Of a stretch of 64,000 nt of DNA, positions 37,681 to 47,322 are shown in pieces (positions within the stretch are counted from its first letter, which is position 1; each line of letters opens with the position of its first letter). The stretch is from the NCBI RefSeq assembly GCF_900092025.1, contig NZ_FLTX01000027.1, forward strand, positions 104,545 through 168,544, in the 5' to 3' direction. Source of the DNA: Xanthomonas bromi. GTDB taxonomy: Bacteria > Pseudomonadota > Gammaproteobacteria > Xanthomonadales > Xanthomonadaceae. Both the position numbers and the translations under genes were made by a program. The notes beneath the pieces are model-generated. The model ran no database searches. It worked only from the letters and a program-made list of their open reading frames with translations, and was not told where the DNA came from.

Positions 37681-37938
37681 TCAACGCCGCGCGTAGAACG
37701 GCGCCATCAACAGGTACACCGGATACGCCAACACCATCAGCACCAGAGCGGCCTCATGCGCGGACGCCATATCGGCCCACGCGTCCATCTGTCGCGCCGG
37801 TCCAACAAAGCCAAACCCCAGCAGCAGCACGCCCATCGCGCAGATCAGCAGCGCCAGCGCCAGCCCGGGGCCGGAGATGTCGCCAGCGGCCAGGGCGACA
37901 AAGGCAGGAGCACCTGCCAGCAGCAAGCCCAACGTCAC
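37681..37938 (-). CDS. small hydrophobic membrane protein, possibly start-damaged
   Basis: 85 residues from a GTG at 37938, with about three hydrophobic segments (LGLLLAGAPAFVALAAG, LALALLICAMGVLLLGFGFV, LVLMVLAYPVYLLMAPFY) ending YARR. No family recognised. Upstream in frame are only five codons (CRAYL) before a TAG, and no ATG or clear ribosome-binding site is present. Either the GTG is used or a normal start such as M-x-RAYL was lost by mutation. Hydrophobic pattern makes a real gene likely; integrity is doubtful. Confidence 0.45.
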   Translation of the reverse strand: MTLGLLLAGAPAFVALAAGDISGPGLALALLICAMGVLLLGFGFVGPARQMDAWADMASAHEAALVLMVLAYPVYLLMAPFYARR

Positions 37939-38141
37939 CAGGTACGCGCGACACTAAACGGCAGTCATCTGCCGGGTTTTCCGTTTGCCGGACATCATGT
38001 CTCGCCTGCATCTCGGCGCGGCGCGCACATCACGCCCACGCACCGGGTCCATTCAAAACGGCACGCAGCGCTTTGCAGCCGGGTGCCACACACAAAACGG
38101 CGCTGCGCGCGATGCACGCAGCGCTGCAACGCCGGCGGCGA

Positions 38142-38891
38142 TTACTTCGCCTTGCCCTGGTTGGCGACCGCTTCGGCCGCGCGCTTGGCCGCTTCCGGGT
38201 CGCCCAGATAACGGAAGCTGCGCACCTGCAGGTTGTCGTCCAGTTCGAACAGCAGCGGGATGCCGGTGGGGATGTTGAGCTCCAGGATCTGCTCGTTGGA
38301 GACGTCGTTGAGGTACTTGTACAGCGCACGCAGCGAGTTGCCGTGCGCGGTCACCAGCACGGTCTGCCCGGCCTTCAACTGCGGCGCAATCGCGTCGTGC
38401 CAATACGGCAGCACGCGCACCAGCGTGGTCGCCAACGACTCGGTGCCAGGCAATGCATTGCGATCGAGCGTGGCGTAGCGACGGTCGTGACACGGGTGAC
38501 CCGGGTCGGCGACGTCCATTGCAGGTGGCGGGATGTCGTACGAACGGCGCCAGATCTTGACCTGCTCCTCGCCGTGTTTGGCCGCGGTTTCGGCCTTGTC
38601 CAGACCCTGCAGTCCGCCATAGTGACGCTCGTTGAGGCGCCAGCTCTTGGACACCGGCAGCCAGTCCTGATCGAGTTCCTTCAATGCGCCCTGCAACGTG
38701 TGGATGGCGCGCTTGAGCACCGAGGTGTGGGCGACATCGAACTGCAGCCCTTCGTCCTTCATCAGCTTGCCGGCCGCCGCAGCTTCCTGGCGGCCCTGCT
38801 CGGTGAGTTCCACATCCACCCAGCCGGTGAAACGGTTGTCCAGATTCCATTGGCTCTGGCCATGGCGCAGCAGTACGAGTTTACGGGTCAC
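38142..38891 (-). CDS. gpmA: 2,3-bisphosphoglycerate-dependent phosphoglycerate mutase
   Basis: 249 residues, [20 protein letters not shown] with the phospho-accepting His in LRHG. Other family motifs: [29 protein letters not shown] and [17 protein letters not shown]. It interconverts 3- and 2-phosphoglycerate in glycolysis. Intact. Confidence 0.96.
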   Translation of the reverse strand: MTRKLVLLRHGQSQWNLDNRFTGWVDVELTEQGRQEAAAAGKLMKDEGLQFDVAHTSVLKRAIHTLQGALKELDQDWLPVSKSWRLNERHYGGLQGLDKAETAAKHGEEQVKIWRRSYDIPPPAMDVADPGHPCHDRRYATLDRNALPGTESLATTLVRVLPYWHDAIAPQLKAGQTVLVTAHGNSLRALYKYLNDVSNEQILELNIPTGIPLLFELDDNLQVRSFRYLGDPEAAKRAAEAVANQGKAK

Positions 38892-38994
38892 TACGGTTCT
38901 CCGATTGGGGGCCGATCAGCCTGCGATTGTAGCGGCAGCGCGTGCAGCGCAGGCGTGCACGCGATCGCCACGGACAACGCGCGATGCTGTGGGA

Positions 38995-39702
38995 ATGCAG
39001 ACCAACGACCCCGTCTTCGCCGGTTGGGACGGCAGCGTGATTCAGGCGCGACAGTTGCAACAGCAACTGGCACAGTGCGTGGTGCTGCACGACGCCGTGA
39101 GCGCCACCCCGCAGCTGCTTGCAGGCTTCGACGTCGGGTTCGAAGACGATGGCCAGACCACGCGCGCGGCCGCGGTAGTGCTGGATGCGCACACACTGCT
39201 GCCGCTGGAAACGCACGTGGCGCGCGTGCCGACCTCAATGCCCTATGTGCCCGGCCTGCTCAGTTTCCGCGAATTACCGGCATTGCTGCAGGCGCTTGCA
39301 CTGCTCTCGCGCACGCCGGATCTGGTCTTCATCGACGGCCAAGGCATCGCGCATCCACGCAAGCTCGGCATCGCGGCGCACTTCGGCGTGGTGACCGGCC
39401 TGCCATGCATCGGCATCGCCAAGCAACGCCTGGCCGGCAGCTTCGCCGAGCCCGGCCCGGAACGCGGCGACCACACGCCGATCCTGCTGGGTGGCATGCA
39501 AATCGGCTGGGCGCTGCGCAGCAAGCCGCGCTGCAATCCCTTGATCGTCTCGCCCGGCCATCGCATGTCGATGCAAGGCGCGCTCGACTGGACCCTGCGC
39601 ACATTGCGCGCGTATCGCCTGCCCGAACCCACGCGTCTGGCCGACCGGCTGGCCTCGCGCCGCGGCGAGATCGATGTGCCCACGCAAGCCAGCCTGCTCT
39701 AG
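38995..39702 (+). CDS. nfi: endonuclease V
   Basis: 235 residues from ATG 38995. Core motifs: [20 protein letters not shown] (catalytic Asp), [38 protein letters not shown] and [15 protein letters not shown]. It nicks DNA 3' to deaminated bases such as hypoxanthine. It is divergent from gpmA, with ~100 bases between start codons. Confidence 0.94.
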   Translation: MQTNDPVFAGWDGSVIQARQLQQQLAQCVVLHDAVSATPQLLAGFDVGFEDDGQTTRAAAVVLDAHTLLPLETHVARVPTSMPYVPGLLSFRELPALLQALALLSRTPDLVFIDGQGIAHPRKLGIAAHFGVVTGLPCIGIAKQRLAGSFAEPGPERGDHTPILLGGMQIGWALRSKPRCNPLIVSPGHRMSMQGALDWTLRTLRAYRLPEPTRLADRLASRRGEIDVPTQASLL

Positions 39703-39850
39703 CGCCGGGAAGACGCACCGCGCAGTGCGCAGGTAAAAACGCGTGCTGATGTGCAGGCCACGCACAGAACATTCCGTCGCGGCCGAACCTACACACGCCG
39801 CGCCGCGCACATGCCAATCTCTGTCTCCCACTTCGTCGCGAGCCGCCGCC

Positions 39851-40747
39851 ATGACCACCCTGATCGCCCCACGCGTCCACGACATCGGTGGACTGGAAGT
39901 GCGCCGCGCCGTGCCCACCTTGCAGGCACGCAGCATCGGCCCGTTCGTGTTCGTCGATCACATGGGCCCGGCGTTGCTGGAGCCGGATCACCGCATCGAT
40001 GTCCGCCCGCATCCGCACATCGGCCTGGCCACGGTGACGTTCCTGTGGGCCGGCGACATCGGCCACCGCGACACGCTGGGCTCGGACCAGGTGATTCGCC
40101 CCGGCGACGTCAACTGGATGACCGCCGGCCGTGGCATCGCGCATTCCGAGCGCACGCCCGGCCCGGAGCGCGCCCGCGCACACGCACACGCATTGCACGG
40201 CATGCAGACCTGGATCGCCCTGCCACGCTCGGCCGAAGAAACCGCGCCGGCCTTCCATCACCACGCGGCGGCCAGCCTGCCGCAACAACGCCGCGACGGC
40301 GTGTGGCTACGCGTCATCGCCGGCCGCGCGTACGGCGAGGAATCGCCGGTGCAGGTGTTCAGCGGCACGCTCAATGTGGCGCTGGATCTGGCGCCCGATG
40401 CCGAGCTCGATCTGGACACCGGCCACGCCGAGCGCGCCCTGTACATCCTGGAAGGCCAAGCGCAGCTGGATGGCGCCGACGTGCCGTCTCGCCACCTGAT
40501 CGTGCCCTCGCCCGGCGCGCGCGGCCGCCTGCGCGCCAAGACACCGATCAAGGCGATGCTGCTCGGCGGTGAGCCGCTGGATGGGCCGCGCCATCTGTGG
40601 TGGAACTTCGTCTCCAGCTCCAAGGAACGCATCGAGCAGGCCAAGGACGACTGGCAAGCGGGTCGCTTCGGCAGCATTCCCGGCGACGACAAGGAATACA
40701 TTCCGCTGCCGGAAACGCCGGCCGCAAAACCGGTTAATTACCCCTGA
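39851..40747 (+). CDS. pirin-family cupin protein (first copy)
   Basis: 298 residues. Pirin N-terminal cupin with the iron-site pattern HPHIGLATVTFLWAGDIGHR and WMTAGRGIAHSERTPG (His-x-His ... Glu/His). A second cupin follows (YILEGQAQLDGADV). Ends AKPVNYP. Pirins include quercetin-type dioxygenases and redox sensors; the substrate here is unknown. A second, diverged pirin lies 1.4 kb away on the other strand. Confidence 0.92.
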   Translation: MTTLIAPRVHDIGGLEVRRAVPTLQARSIGPFVFVDHMGPALLEPDHRIDVRPHPHIGLATVTFLWAGDIGHRDTLGSDQVIRPGDVNWMTAGRGIAHSERTPGPERARAHAHALHGMQTWIALPRSAEETAPAFHHHAAASLPQQRRDGVWLRVIAGRAYGEESPVQVFSGTLNVALDLAPDAELDLDTGHAERALYILEGQAQLDGADVPSRHLIVPSPGARGRLRAKTPIKAMLLGGEPLDGPRHLWWNFVSSSKERIEQAKDDWQAGRFGSIPGDDKEYIPLPETPAAKPVNYP

Positions 40748-40809
40748 AACCGTGCGCTGCGCGCATGGAACCACGTGCGTAAACACCAGGTCTCGTAACG
40801 GAAGTGCCA

Positions 40810-40825
40810 CGCCGCATATGCGGCG
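40810..40825. terminator. perfect 16-bp palindrome after pirin gene
   Basis: CGCCGCATATGCGGCG, 63 bases after the pirin stop, partly extended by flanking GTGCCA/CCACGCAC. Could act as a weak terminator or as a protein-binding palindrome; no T-run. Confidence 0.4.
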
Positions 40826-40994
40826 CCACGCACGTTTGCGACATCGCTTGAGCAGGTTCGCAAAACTGTGGTAGTGATGACTGCATAGACGGAGCGCGTT
40901 GCGTGGACGGCAGGCCCGAGGCGGGGAGCTTGGGGCGCTGCAACGGCACGAGGTTGGCGCGCCCGCATCGTCATCCAATGCCGGGGAATCGTAT

Positions 40995-41456
40995 ATGAAA
41001 TCTGCATCCTGCCTTGTCGGCCTGAGCTTGCTGCTCGCCGCTGCCACCGCCCACGCCCAGCCCTCGCCGGTCTGCCCGCCATTGCCGCCGGCGTCCGGCC
41101 TGCAGTGGAGCGAACTCGCTGGCGCCGATTACCTCGTCTGCAAGGCCATGACCGCCGATGGCCGGCAGGTGGTCGGGGTGATGCTCACCACCCGCGACCC
41201 GGCAATGGCGCTGGCACGCGACCGCCGCGCCGAAAAGGGCCAGATCCAGCAGGAAGATTTCTACTGGTACAAGCTCGATCTGGGGCGCCGCGAAGTGCCG
41301 GGCATGGAATCGCGCCGCGTCACCGTGGTCGAACTGGGCAAGAAGCGCTACGCGCAATTGTGGATCGACGGCGCCAGCACCGAAGAACTCGCCTCGATGC
41401 AATCGATGGTGCACAACATGGATCTGCAGCCGGCCAGTCTGGCGCTGCAGCGCTGA
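40995..41456 (+). CDS. exported protein of unknown function
   Basis: 153 residues, MKSASCLVGLSLLLAAATAH followed by AQPSPVCPPLPP: Sec signal with cleavage after AHA. The mature part has two early Cys (VCPPL and YLVCKAM) that may form a disulfide, and otherwise polar sequence. No family recognised. Next to no obvious partner. Start chosen for the signal peptide. Confidence 0.8.
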   Translation: MKSASCLVGLSLLLAAATAHAQPSPVCPPLPPASGLQWSELAGADYLVCKAMTADGRQVVGVMLTTRDPAMALARDRRAEKGQIQQEDFYWYKLDLGRREVPGMESRRVTVVELGKKRYAQLWIDGASTEELASMQSMVHNMDLQPASLALQR

Positions 41457-41518
41457 CTCGACCAACACACGCGCCGTGCCGTGATGCAGCGGCGCGTGTG
41501 GAGAGCTATCAGCCCTAA

Positions 41519-41875
41519 TTAATTAGTGCCAGTCGTTATGTGATCGCGATAGATACGGATCGCTTGGCGTGGTCTTGGCAGAAGCCTGGCACTCAATCCG
41601 GCAAGGCCGGTTCCGCCTGCGCAATCGACGCTGCTCATTGCAACGATATAGTAAACCTGACCAGTTTCCAGTACAGGCCCTCCGACGCCCTGGCCGGGTC
41701 TATCAGGTTTTGGAATTGCATAACAGCCATTCTCCGCGCCAGAGTATCTCAACGCAACAGCCGGCGAATTATTGTAAATCGACGTCCCGACCCTTTTCTG
41801 CGCTTGCGCACAGGCACAGATCGAGCTCAACAAAAACGCTACAAGCAGAGAAGAATTACGAGAAAATTTGCGCAT
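41519..41875 (-). CDS. small exported protein of unknown function, AT-richer
   Basis: 118 residues, MRKFSRNSSLLVAFLLSSIC then ACAQAQK: a good Sec signal peptide. The mature ~90 residues (VGTSIYNNSPAVALRYSGAE) look like a compact beta-rich domain with three Cys. Its 5' end and 280-base upstream region are markedly AT-richer (about 40-45% GC in sampled lines) than neighbouring genes, which suggests acquired DNA. No family recognised. Confidence 0.65.
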   Translation of the reverse strand: MRKFSRNSSLLVAFLLSSICACAQAQKRVGTSIYNNSPAVALRYSGAENGCYAIPKPDRPGQGVGGPVLETGQVYYIVAMSSVDCAGGTGLAGLSARLLPRPRQAIRIYRDHITTGTN

Positions 41876-42155
41876 TTTCGCTCCTGAATTTCAATCGATA
41901 GCCGGTATCGGTGACGCGAGCTGCAGATGCAGCACGCGGCTCCATTCAACATACGACGAGCGGTACGCACAACTCGCTTCAGCGCACCTGCTTAAACTCA
42001 AGGAAACTACGCAAAATTCCTACATCACATCCGGGAATTTGACATAAACAGCGGTCTCGATCGAAGCCGTATCGCTCACCAGCATTACCATCACGCCGCA
42101 AATACCACTGGTCTCCATCTACGAAACATCGTTACATCTCACTACTCAACGACTG

Positions 42156-43013
42156 TCAAAACCGGCCTTCCTGGAAATCCACAAACGCCTGCATCAGCTC
42201 CTGCTTGGTGTTCATCACGAACGGGCCATGCCGCATCACCGGCTCGTTGAGCGGGCGGCCTGCGACCAGAATCAATTGCGCACCGTCGGCACCGGCACGC
42301 AGGCGCAAACGCTCGCCTCCCCCCAGCACCGCCAGTTGCTGCGCCGGAAGTGCACGCGCAGCATCTTCCTCACCCACCGTCAGCCCGCCTTCGAAGGCAT
42401 ACGCGAACGCGTTATGTCCACTGGGCAGCCGATACTCCCACTCCACGTCCGGTTCCAACGCGATATCCAGATACACCGGACTGGTTGCAGGTTGCACGAT
42501 CGGCCCGACCACCTCGCCCACCGCACCGGCAATCACCTTGACCGTCACGCCGGGCGCCGGGTGCGCCACCGGGATGTGGTCGGGTGCGTATTCCTGGTAC
42601 TTGGGGTCGGTCATCTTGTCGCGCGCCGGCAAGTTCACCCATAGCTGAAAGCCGCGCATGCGCCCGGACTCCTGCTCCGGCATTTCCGAATGGATCAGCC
42701 CGCGGCCGGCGGTCATCCACTGCACGCTGCCCGGCGTCAGCAGGCCTTCGTTGCCGTGGTTGTCCTTGTGGCGCATGCGCCCGTCGAGCATATAGGTCAC
42801 CGTCTCGAAGCCGCGATGCGGGTGGCTTGGAAAACCGCCGATATAGTCCTCGGCCTTCTCGGTACCGAACTCGTCCAGCATCAGAAACGGGTCCAGCTCC
42901 GGCAGCTGCTGGGTGCCGATGACGCGGGTCAGCCTCACGCCGGCGCCGTCGGAGGTCGGCATGCCGCGGATGGTGCGCAGCACGTGCGCCGCTGGGGTGG
43001 TCGTGGTACTCAT
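42156..43013 (-). CDS. pirin-family cupin protein (second copy)
   Basis: 285 residues from ATG 43013. Typical pirin motifs: LDEFGTEKAEDYIGGFPSHP, HRGFETVTYMLDGRMRHKDN and VQWMTAGRGLIHSEMPEQES, with the His/Glu iron ligands. It is of the larger YhhW/pirin-like group and differs clearly from the first copy, so it is not a recent duplication. Divergent from cstA. Role unknown; redox sensing or flavonoid oxidation are family possibilities. Confidence 0.93.
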   Translation of the reverse strand: MSTTTTPAAHVLRTIRGMPTSDGAGVRLTRVIGTQQLPELDPFLMLDEFGTEKAEDYIGGFPSHPHRGFETVTYMLDGRMRHKDNHGNEGLLTPGSVQWMTAGRGLIHSEMPEQESGRMRGFQLWVNLPARDKMTDPKYQEYAPDHIPVAHPAPGVTVKVIAGAVGEVVGPIVQPATSPVYLDIALEPDVEWEYRLPSGHNAFAYAFEGGLTVGEEDAARALPAQQLAVLGGGERLRLRAGADGAQLILVAGRPLNEPVMRHGPFVMNTKQELMQAFVDFQEGRF

Positions 43014-43244
43014 CGCTTGTCCCTGTGCTCTGTGGCGAAGCACCCATGATGGGTGCGTTGGCCCCGGCGCCCAACCGCGATCGCTGCAACCGATCGTTCC
43101 AAACGTCGCCAGCGCGGCAGCGTCTCTAACCCATCTGTGACCGTCGCACCCTACGACCAAAGTTTTACCCACTCGCGCCAGGCTGGCATTGACCACGGCC
43201 GGGCGTGGGTGGACCCTTGGGCGAATCGTTTCCGAGGGGTATGC

Positions 43245-45317
43245 ATGAAAGGGTTCTCGAAGCTGGCCTGGGGCGCGCTGGCGCTGTTGGCCGCGTTCTG
43301 TCTGGGCACCGTAGCGCTAAGGCGCGGCGAACATATCAATGCGATATGGATCGTGGTGGCGGCGGTGTCGATCTATCTGATCGCCTACCGGTTCTACAGC
43401 CTGTTCATCGCCGACAAAGTGATGCAGCTGGACGCCAACCGCGCCACGCCGGCGGTGGCCAACAACGACGGCCTGGATTACGTGCCCACCAACAAGCACG
43501 TGCTGTTCGGCCACCACTTCGCCGCCATCGCCGGTGCCGGGCCATTGGTCGGCCCGGTGCTCGCCGCGCAGATGGGCTACCTGCCCGGGCTGCTGTGGCT
43601 GGTGGTGGGCGTGGTGTTCGCCGGTGCGGTGCAGGACTTCGTGGTGTTGTTCCTGTCCTCCCGCCGCAACGGTCGCTCGCTGGGCGATCTGGTGCGCGAG
43701 GAAATGGGCCAGGTACCCGGCACCATCGCGCTGTTCGGTGCGTTCCTGATCATGATCATCATCCTGGCGGTGCTGGCGATGGTGGTGGTCAAGGCATTGG
43801 CCGAGAGCCCGTGGGGCATGTTCACCGTCATCGCGACGATGCCCATCGCGCTGATGATGGGCGTGTACATGCGCTACATCCGCGTCGGCAAGATCGGCGA
43901 GATCTCGGTGGTGGGACTGATCCTGCTGCTGGGCGCGATCTGGCTGGGCGGCAAGGTCGCCGCCGACCCGACCTGGGGGCCGGCCTTTACCTTCACTGCC
44001 AAGCAGATCACCTGGATGCTGATCGGCTACGGCTTCGTCGCCTCGGTATTGCCGGTGTGGCTGTTGCTGGCACCGCGCGATTACCTGTCCACCTTCCTCA
44101 AGATCGGCACCATCCTGGCGCTGGCGATCGGCATCCTGGTCGTGATGCCCGACCTGAAAATGCCGGCACTGACACAGTTCGCCTCCACCGGCGACGGCCC
44201 GGTATGGAAAGGCGGCATTTTCCCGTTCCTGTTCATCACGATTGCCTGCGGTGCGGTCTCCGGTTTCCATGCGCTGATCGCCTCGGGCACCACGCCCAAG
44301 CTACTCGCCAATGAAGGCCACATGCGCTACATCGGCTACGGCGGCATGCTGATGGAATCGTTCGTGGCAATCATGGCGCTGGTGGCCGCATCGATCATCG
44401 AGCCGGGCATCTACTTCGCGATGAACAGTCCCGCCTCGCTGGTTGGCACCGACACTGTCGCGGTAGCCGCCAAGATCAGCGAGTGGGGCTTTTCGATCAC
44501 TCCGCAGGTGCTCGAGGCCACCGCACGCGATATCGGCGAACACAGCATCCTGGCCCGTGCCGGCGGTGCGCCCACGCTGGCAGTGGGCATCGCGCAGATC
44601 CTGCATCAGTTGCTGCCAGGCGAAGACACCATGCCGTTCTGGTACCACTTCGCCATCCTGTTCGAAGCCTTGTTCATCCTGACTGCCGTGGATGCCGGCA
44701 CGCGCGCGGGCCGCTTCATGCTGCAGGACCTGCTGGGCAACTTCATCCCGGCGTTGAAGAAGACCGAATCGTGGACTGCCAACATCATCGCCACCGCCGG
44801 TTGTGTGGCGCTGTGGGGCTACCTGCTCTACACCGGCGTGATCGATCCGTTCGGCGGCATCCAGACGCTGTGGCCGTTGTTCGGCATCTCCAACCAGATG
44901 CTGGCCGGGATCGCGCTGATGCTCGGTGCGGTGGTGCTGTTCAAGATGAAGCGCGACCGTTACGCGTGGGTCACCATCGTGCCGGCGCTGTGGCTATTGC
45001 TGTGCACCACCTACGCGGGGCTGATCAAGATCTTCGACAGCAATCCGGCGCAAGGCTTCATGGCACAGGCACACAAGTTCCAGGCCGCCATCGCCAGCAA
45101 CACCATCACCGCACCGGCCAAGACGGTGCCGCAGATGCAGCAGATCGTCACCAATGCCTACGTCAACACCGGGCTGACGGTGCTGTTCCTGTTCGTGGTG
45201 GCCTCGATCCTGATCCACTCGATCAAGACGATCGTGGCAGCACGCCGCAACCCGCAGCGCAGCGACCGCGAAACCCCGTACGTGGCGTTGCAACCGCACC
45301 AGATGGCAGACCTGTAA
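43245..45317 (+). CDS. cstA: carbon starvation protein CstA (peptide/pyruvate transporter)
   Basis: 690 residues, [20 protein letters not shown], with GAGG just upstream of ATG 43245. Many membrane helices; conserved stretches [60 protein letters not shown] and FALF-type [19 protein letters not shown]. CstA/BtsT family members import pyruvate or peptides during carbon limitation. It overlaps ybdD by one base (TAATG). Confidence 0.96.
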   Translation: MKGFSKLAWGALALLAAFCLGTVALRRGEHINAIWIVVAAVSIYLIAYRFYSLFIADKVMQLDANRATPAVANNDGLDYVPTNKHVLFGHHFAAIAGAGPLVGPVLAAQMGYLPGLLWLVVGVVFAGAVQDFVVLFLSSRRNGRSLGDLVREEMGQVPGTIALFGAFLIMIIILAVLAMVVVKALAESPWGMFTVIATMPIALMMGVYMRYIRVGKIGEISVVGLILLLGAIWLGGKVAADPTWGPAFTFTAKQITWMLIGYGFVASVLPVWLLLAPRDYLSTFLKIGTILALAIGILVVMPDLKMPALTQFASTGDGPVWKGGIFPFLFITIACGAVSGFHALIASGTTPKLLANEGHMRYIGYGGMLMESFVAIMALVAASIIEPGIYFAMNSPASLVGTDTVAVAAKISEWGFSITPQVLEATARDIGEHSILARAGGAPTLAVGIAQILHQLLPGEDTMPFWYHFAILFEALFILTAVDAGTRAGRFMLQDLLGNFIPALKKTESWTANIIATAGCVALWGYLLYTGVIDPFGGIQTLWPLFGISNQMLAGIALMLGAVVLFKMKRDRYAWVTIVPALWLLLCTTYAGLIKIFDSNPAQGFMAQAHKFQAAIASNTITAPAKTVPQMQQIVTNAYVNTGLTVLFLFVVASILIHSIKTIVAARRNPQRSDRETPYVALQPHQMADL

Positions 45318-45541
45318 TGGGCACTCAACTCGTTCTTGCCAGCCAATACCAGGTGCATCGCCGCATCTGGCGGCGGCTCATACAAACCGCGCGGTTGTGC
45401 TGCGGCATTCCCGACTACGACAACTACGTGCGCCACATGCTGGAGAAACACCCCGATAAACCGGTGATGGATTACCCCGCGTTTTTCCGCGAGCGCCAGG
45501 ATGCGCGCTATGGCGGCAAGAGTGGGTTTCGCTGTTGTTGA
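45317..45541 (+). CDS. ybdD: YbdD/YjiX-family small protein (DUF466), CstA partner
   Basis: 74 residues with the DUF466 pattern: [40 protein letters not shown] and RQDARYGG, ending FRCC. It starts inside the cstA stop codon, as in enterobacterial cstA-ybdD and btsT-yjiX pairs. It is thought to assist the transporter. A 14-bp hairpin follows 45 bases downstream. Confidence 0.93.
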   Translation: MGTQLVLASQYQVHRRIWRRLIQTARLCCGIPDYDNYVRHMLEKHPDKPVMDYPAFFRERQDARYGGKSGFRCC

Positions 45542-45586
45542 TGGGTGGTTGATCGCGTCGTGATCGGTTGATCGAGAGCGGAAAAC

Positions 45587-45620
45587 GCAACAGGGCGCGA
45601 TGCAGATCGCGCCCTGTTGC
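45587..45620 (+). terminator. terminator hairpin after cstA-ybdD
   Basis: Perfect 14-bp inverted repeat GCAACAGGGCGCGA / TCGCGCCCTGTTGC with a six-base loop TGCAGA, starting 45 bases after the ybdD stop. GAAAA precedes the stem; no clear T-run follows. Confidence 0.75.
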
Positions 45621-45989
45621 ATATGCCCTGACCGAAGAGAAATGGGAAAAGTGGAAACTACGGACAAGAGCGCTGTTTAGCGCGATTAAGTAGGGCGGCA
45701 ATTCGTCTGCAGAGCGGTGATCTGAGGTTGTGCTGCAGTTTCCTTGCCCGCCTACCACCGCGGGCCACGCTGCAAGTACATCCTTGTACGCGGCATCCAT
45801 GCCACGCAAGGTACCGCGAACGTGGCGGCTAGGGACCCGTCAAGTTGATTGGCATACTTGACGCAAGCGATGCATCGCACACGCCATCAACAGGATCACG
45901 CGTTGGCTCATTCGATGTCTGTCGCTGCCTCTGTCGGATGTCATGGCCAATCGATCCGCAGCAGCCCAATCGACACGTGCAGCATCTGT

Positions 45990-46145
45990 TCGTAGCCATG
46001 CACTGCTTTTCGTTGGTCACCCGCGATCTGTCTGGTGCGCATTGTCCTCGCCGCTTGCGGGACCGTTGACTGCATAGATGCCGCCATCGAGCCACCAAGG
46101 ATGGGTTCACGGCGTATCCGGCGAGCGGTAAGGACACCCCACACG
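45990..46145 (+). repeat. structured dispersed intergenic repeat, copy B
   Basis: Homologous to 20678-20820, in the same orientation. Shared segments include ATCTGTCTGG/ACTGTCTGG, TGTCCTCGCCGCTTGCGGGA and GATGCCGCCATCGAGCC. Outer arms 46044-46062 and 46117-46135 still pair at most positions despite substitutions on both sides, and the inner GCAT/ATGC stem persists with changes. Confidence 0.75.
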
Positions 46146-46165
46146 CCACTCACCAAGCTTTCGAC

Positions 46166-46843
46166 TTAACCCACACGCCTTTGCGCCAACCGCGCGAACA
46201 GCGCAGGCAATTCACGCATGTCGTCAAACACCTCGATCACACCGATGCGGCGCAAGGTGTCGCCATGTCCCGGCGGAATATGGCTGGCCCCGGTGAACCC
46301 CAGGACCTGCATGCCTGCTGCGACGGCCGCCGTCGCGCCGGTGGGACTGTCTTCGATGACCAGGCAACGCTCTGGCGACACTCCTGCCGTGCGTGCAGCC
46401 AGCAGATAGACATCCGGTGCCGGCTTGGGCCGCTCCACCATATCCGCACCGAAAACGCGCCCCGCCGCACGCGCGGTGAGCCCGACACGTTCCACCGATG
46501 CAATCACATTGTGACGCCGGCTGTTGGAAGCCACTGCCAGCGGCAGCGGAATCTGTTCCAACGCCTCGCGCACGCCCGCGATCGGCTGCACCTGTGCCTG
46601 AATCAAGGCCTCGCTGCACGCCTGGATTTGCGCCAGCAAGGTGTCCGGCAACTGCAGCGCGAAGCGCTCTTCCACCCGCCGCAACACCTCACGTGTGGTC
46701 TGCCCGAACGTGGTTTCCAGCAGATGTTCCAGTGGCTCGCCCGGCACGAACGACGCGAGCGCCTCACGCATCACCCGGTCGGCCAATATCTCGCTGTCGA
46801 CAAGAACGCCATCGCAGTCACTGATCAGTAGCTCGTACGCCAT
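46166..46843 (-). CDS. HAD-family phosphatase, beta-phosphoglucomutase-like
   Basis: 225 residues from ATG 46843 (MAYELLISDCDGVLVDSEIL). Motif I DCDGVLVDSE, motif II VASNSRR, motif III Lys in ERPKPAPDVYLLAA, motif IV VIEDSPTGATAAVAAGM. Cap of the helical (subclass I) type. It should remove phosphate from a small sugar or nucleotide phosphate; substrate unknown. In-frame codons upstream to 46870 are less likely. Confidence 0.92.
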   Translation of the reverse strand: MAYELLISDCDGVLVDSEILADRVMREALASFVPGEPLEHLLETTFGQTTREVLRRVEERFALQLPDTLLAQIQACSEALIQAQVQPIAGVREALEQIPLPLAVASNSRRHNVIASVERVGLTARAAGRVFGADMVERPKPAPDVYLLAARTAGVSPERCLVIEDSPTGATAAVAAGMQVLGFTGASHIPPGHGDTLRRIGVIEVFDDMRELPALFARLAQRRVG

Positions 46844-47106
46844 TGCACCCATCTGCGCGCAAAGCGCCATTATGCCGGTCGGGGTGTGACCGTTGGCTGT
46901 GGCGGGCGGCAGGCTGGCGTGACAGGCGAGCGCCTGCGTCCTCGGCGCAAGCGGCCCCGAGCATGTGGCCAGCCCTGGGTCATGCGAGGAAAAGCCAGGT
47001 CACGAAATCTTACCGCAGGCGATTTTTGCAGCTGCTAGGATCCGCCCCGCTGTGGCGGGACTTGCCGCAGCGTTATCAGGATTGCGATCAGGAGAAGGAG
47101 ATTTCG

Positions 47107-47322
47107 ATGCAACCGCGACTCCCCGCCCTGCTCGTTCTTGCGACCTCGTTTTTCGTGGTCTCATGCACCGCCTCGCCCGGTGCCAAGGAGCAAGCCACCA
47201 TGTCAGCGACGCTGCAGGACCACACCGTCGCCTTTCGCAATCCCGCCCTGACCGACATCGCCAAGGCCATCGCGCACGGTGATGTCGCACGGATCAAGGC
47301 ACTCGCCCCCACCGTCGATTGA
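47107..47322 (+). pseudogene. truncated lipoprotein with the start of an ankyrin-type domain
   Basis: 71 codons: MQPRLPALLVLATSFFVVSC (lipobox VVSC), then a linker and NPALTDIAKAIAHGDVARIK, which looks like the first helices of an ankyrin repeat. The frame then stops at VD-TGA. Complete homologs of this layout would continue with several ankyrin repeats. GGAGAAGGAG precedes the ATG, so the 5' end is intact. Position directly before an XVIPCD fragment recalls effector/immunity pairs, whose immunity proteins are often lipoproteins. Confidence 0.55.

Larger units (their letters stand above)
45542..46165. other. 624-base intergenic region with terminator and structured repeat
   Basis: No gene is seen. 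It contains the cstA-ybdD terminator (45587-45620) and repeat copy B (45990-46145). Short frames between them look spurious. Confidence 0.5.

Noticed and set aside
43136..43150. Possible Clp/CRP site (TGTGA-N6) upstream of cstA
   Set aside because: Only the left half matches; the right half CACC does not pair with TGTGA, so the evidence is too weak to annotate.
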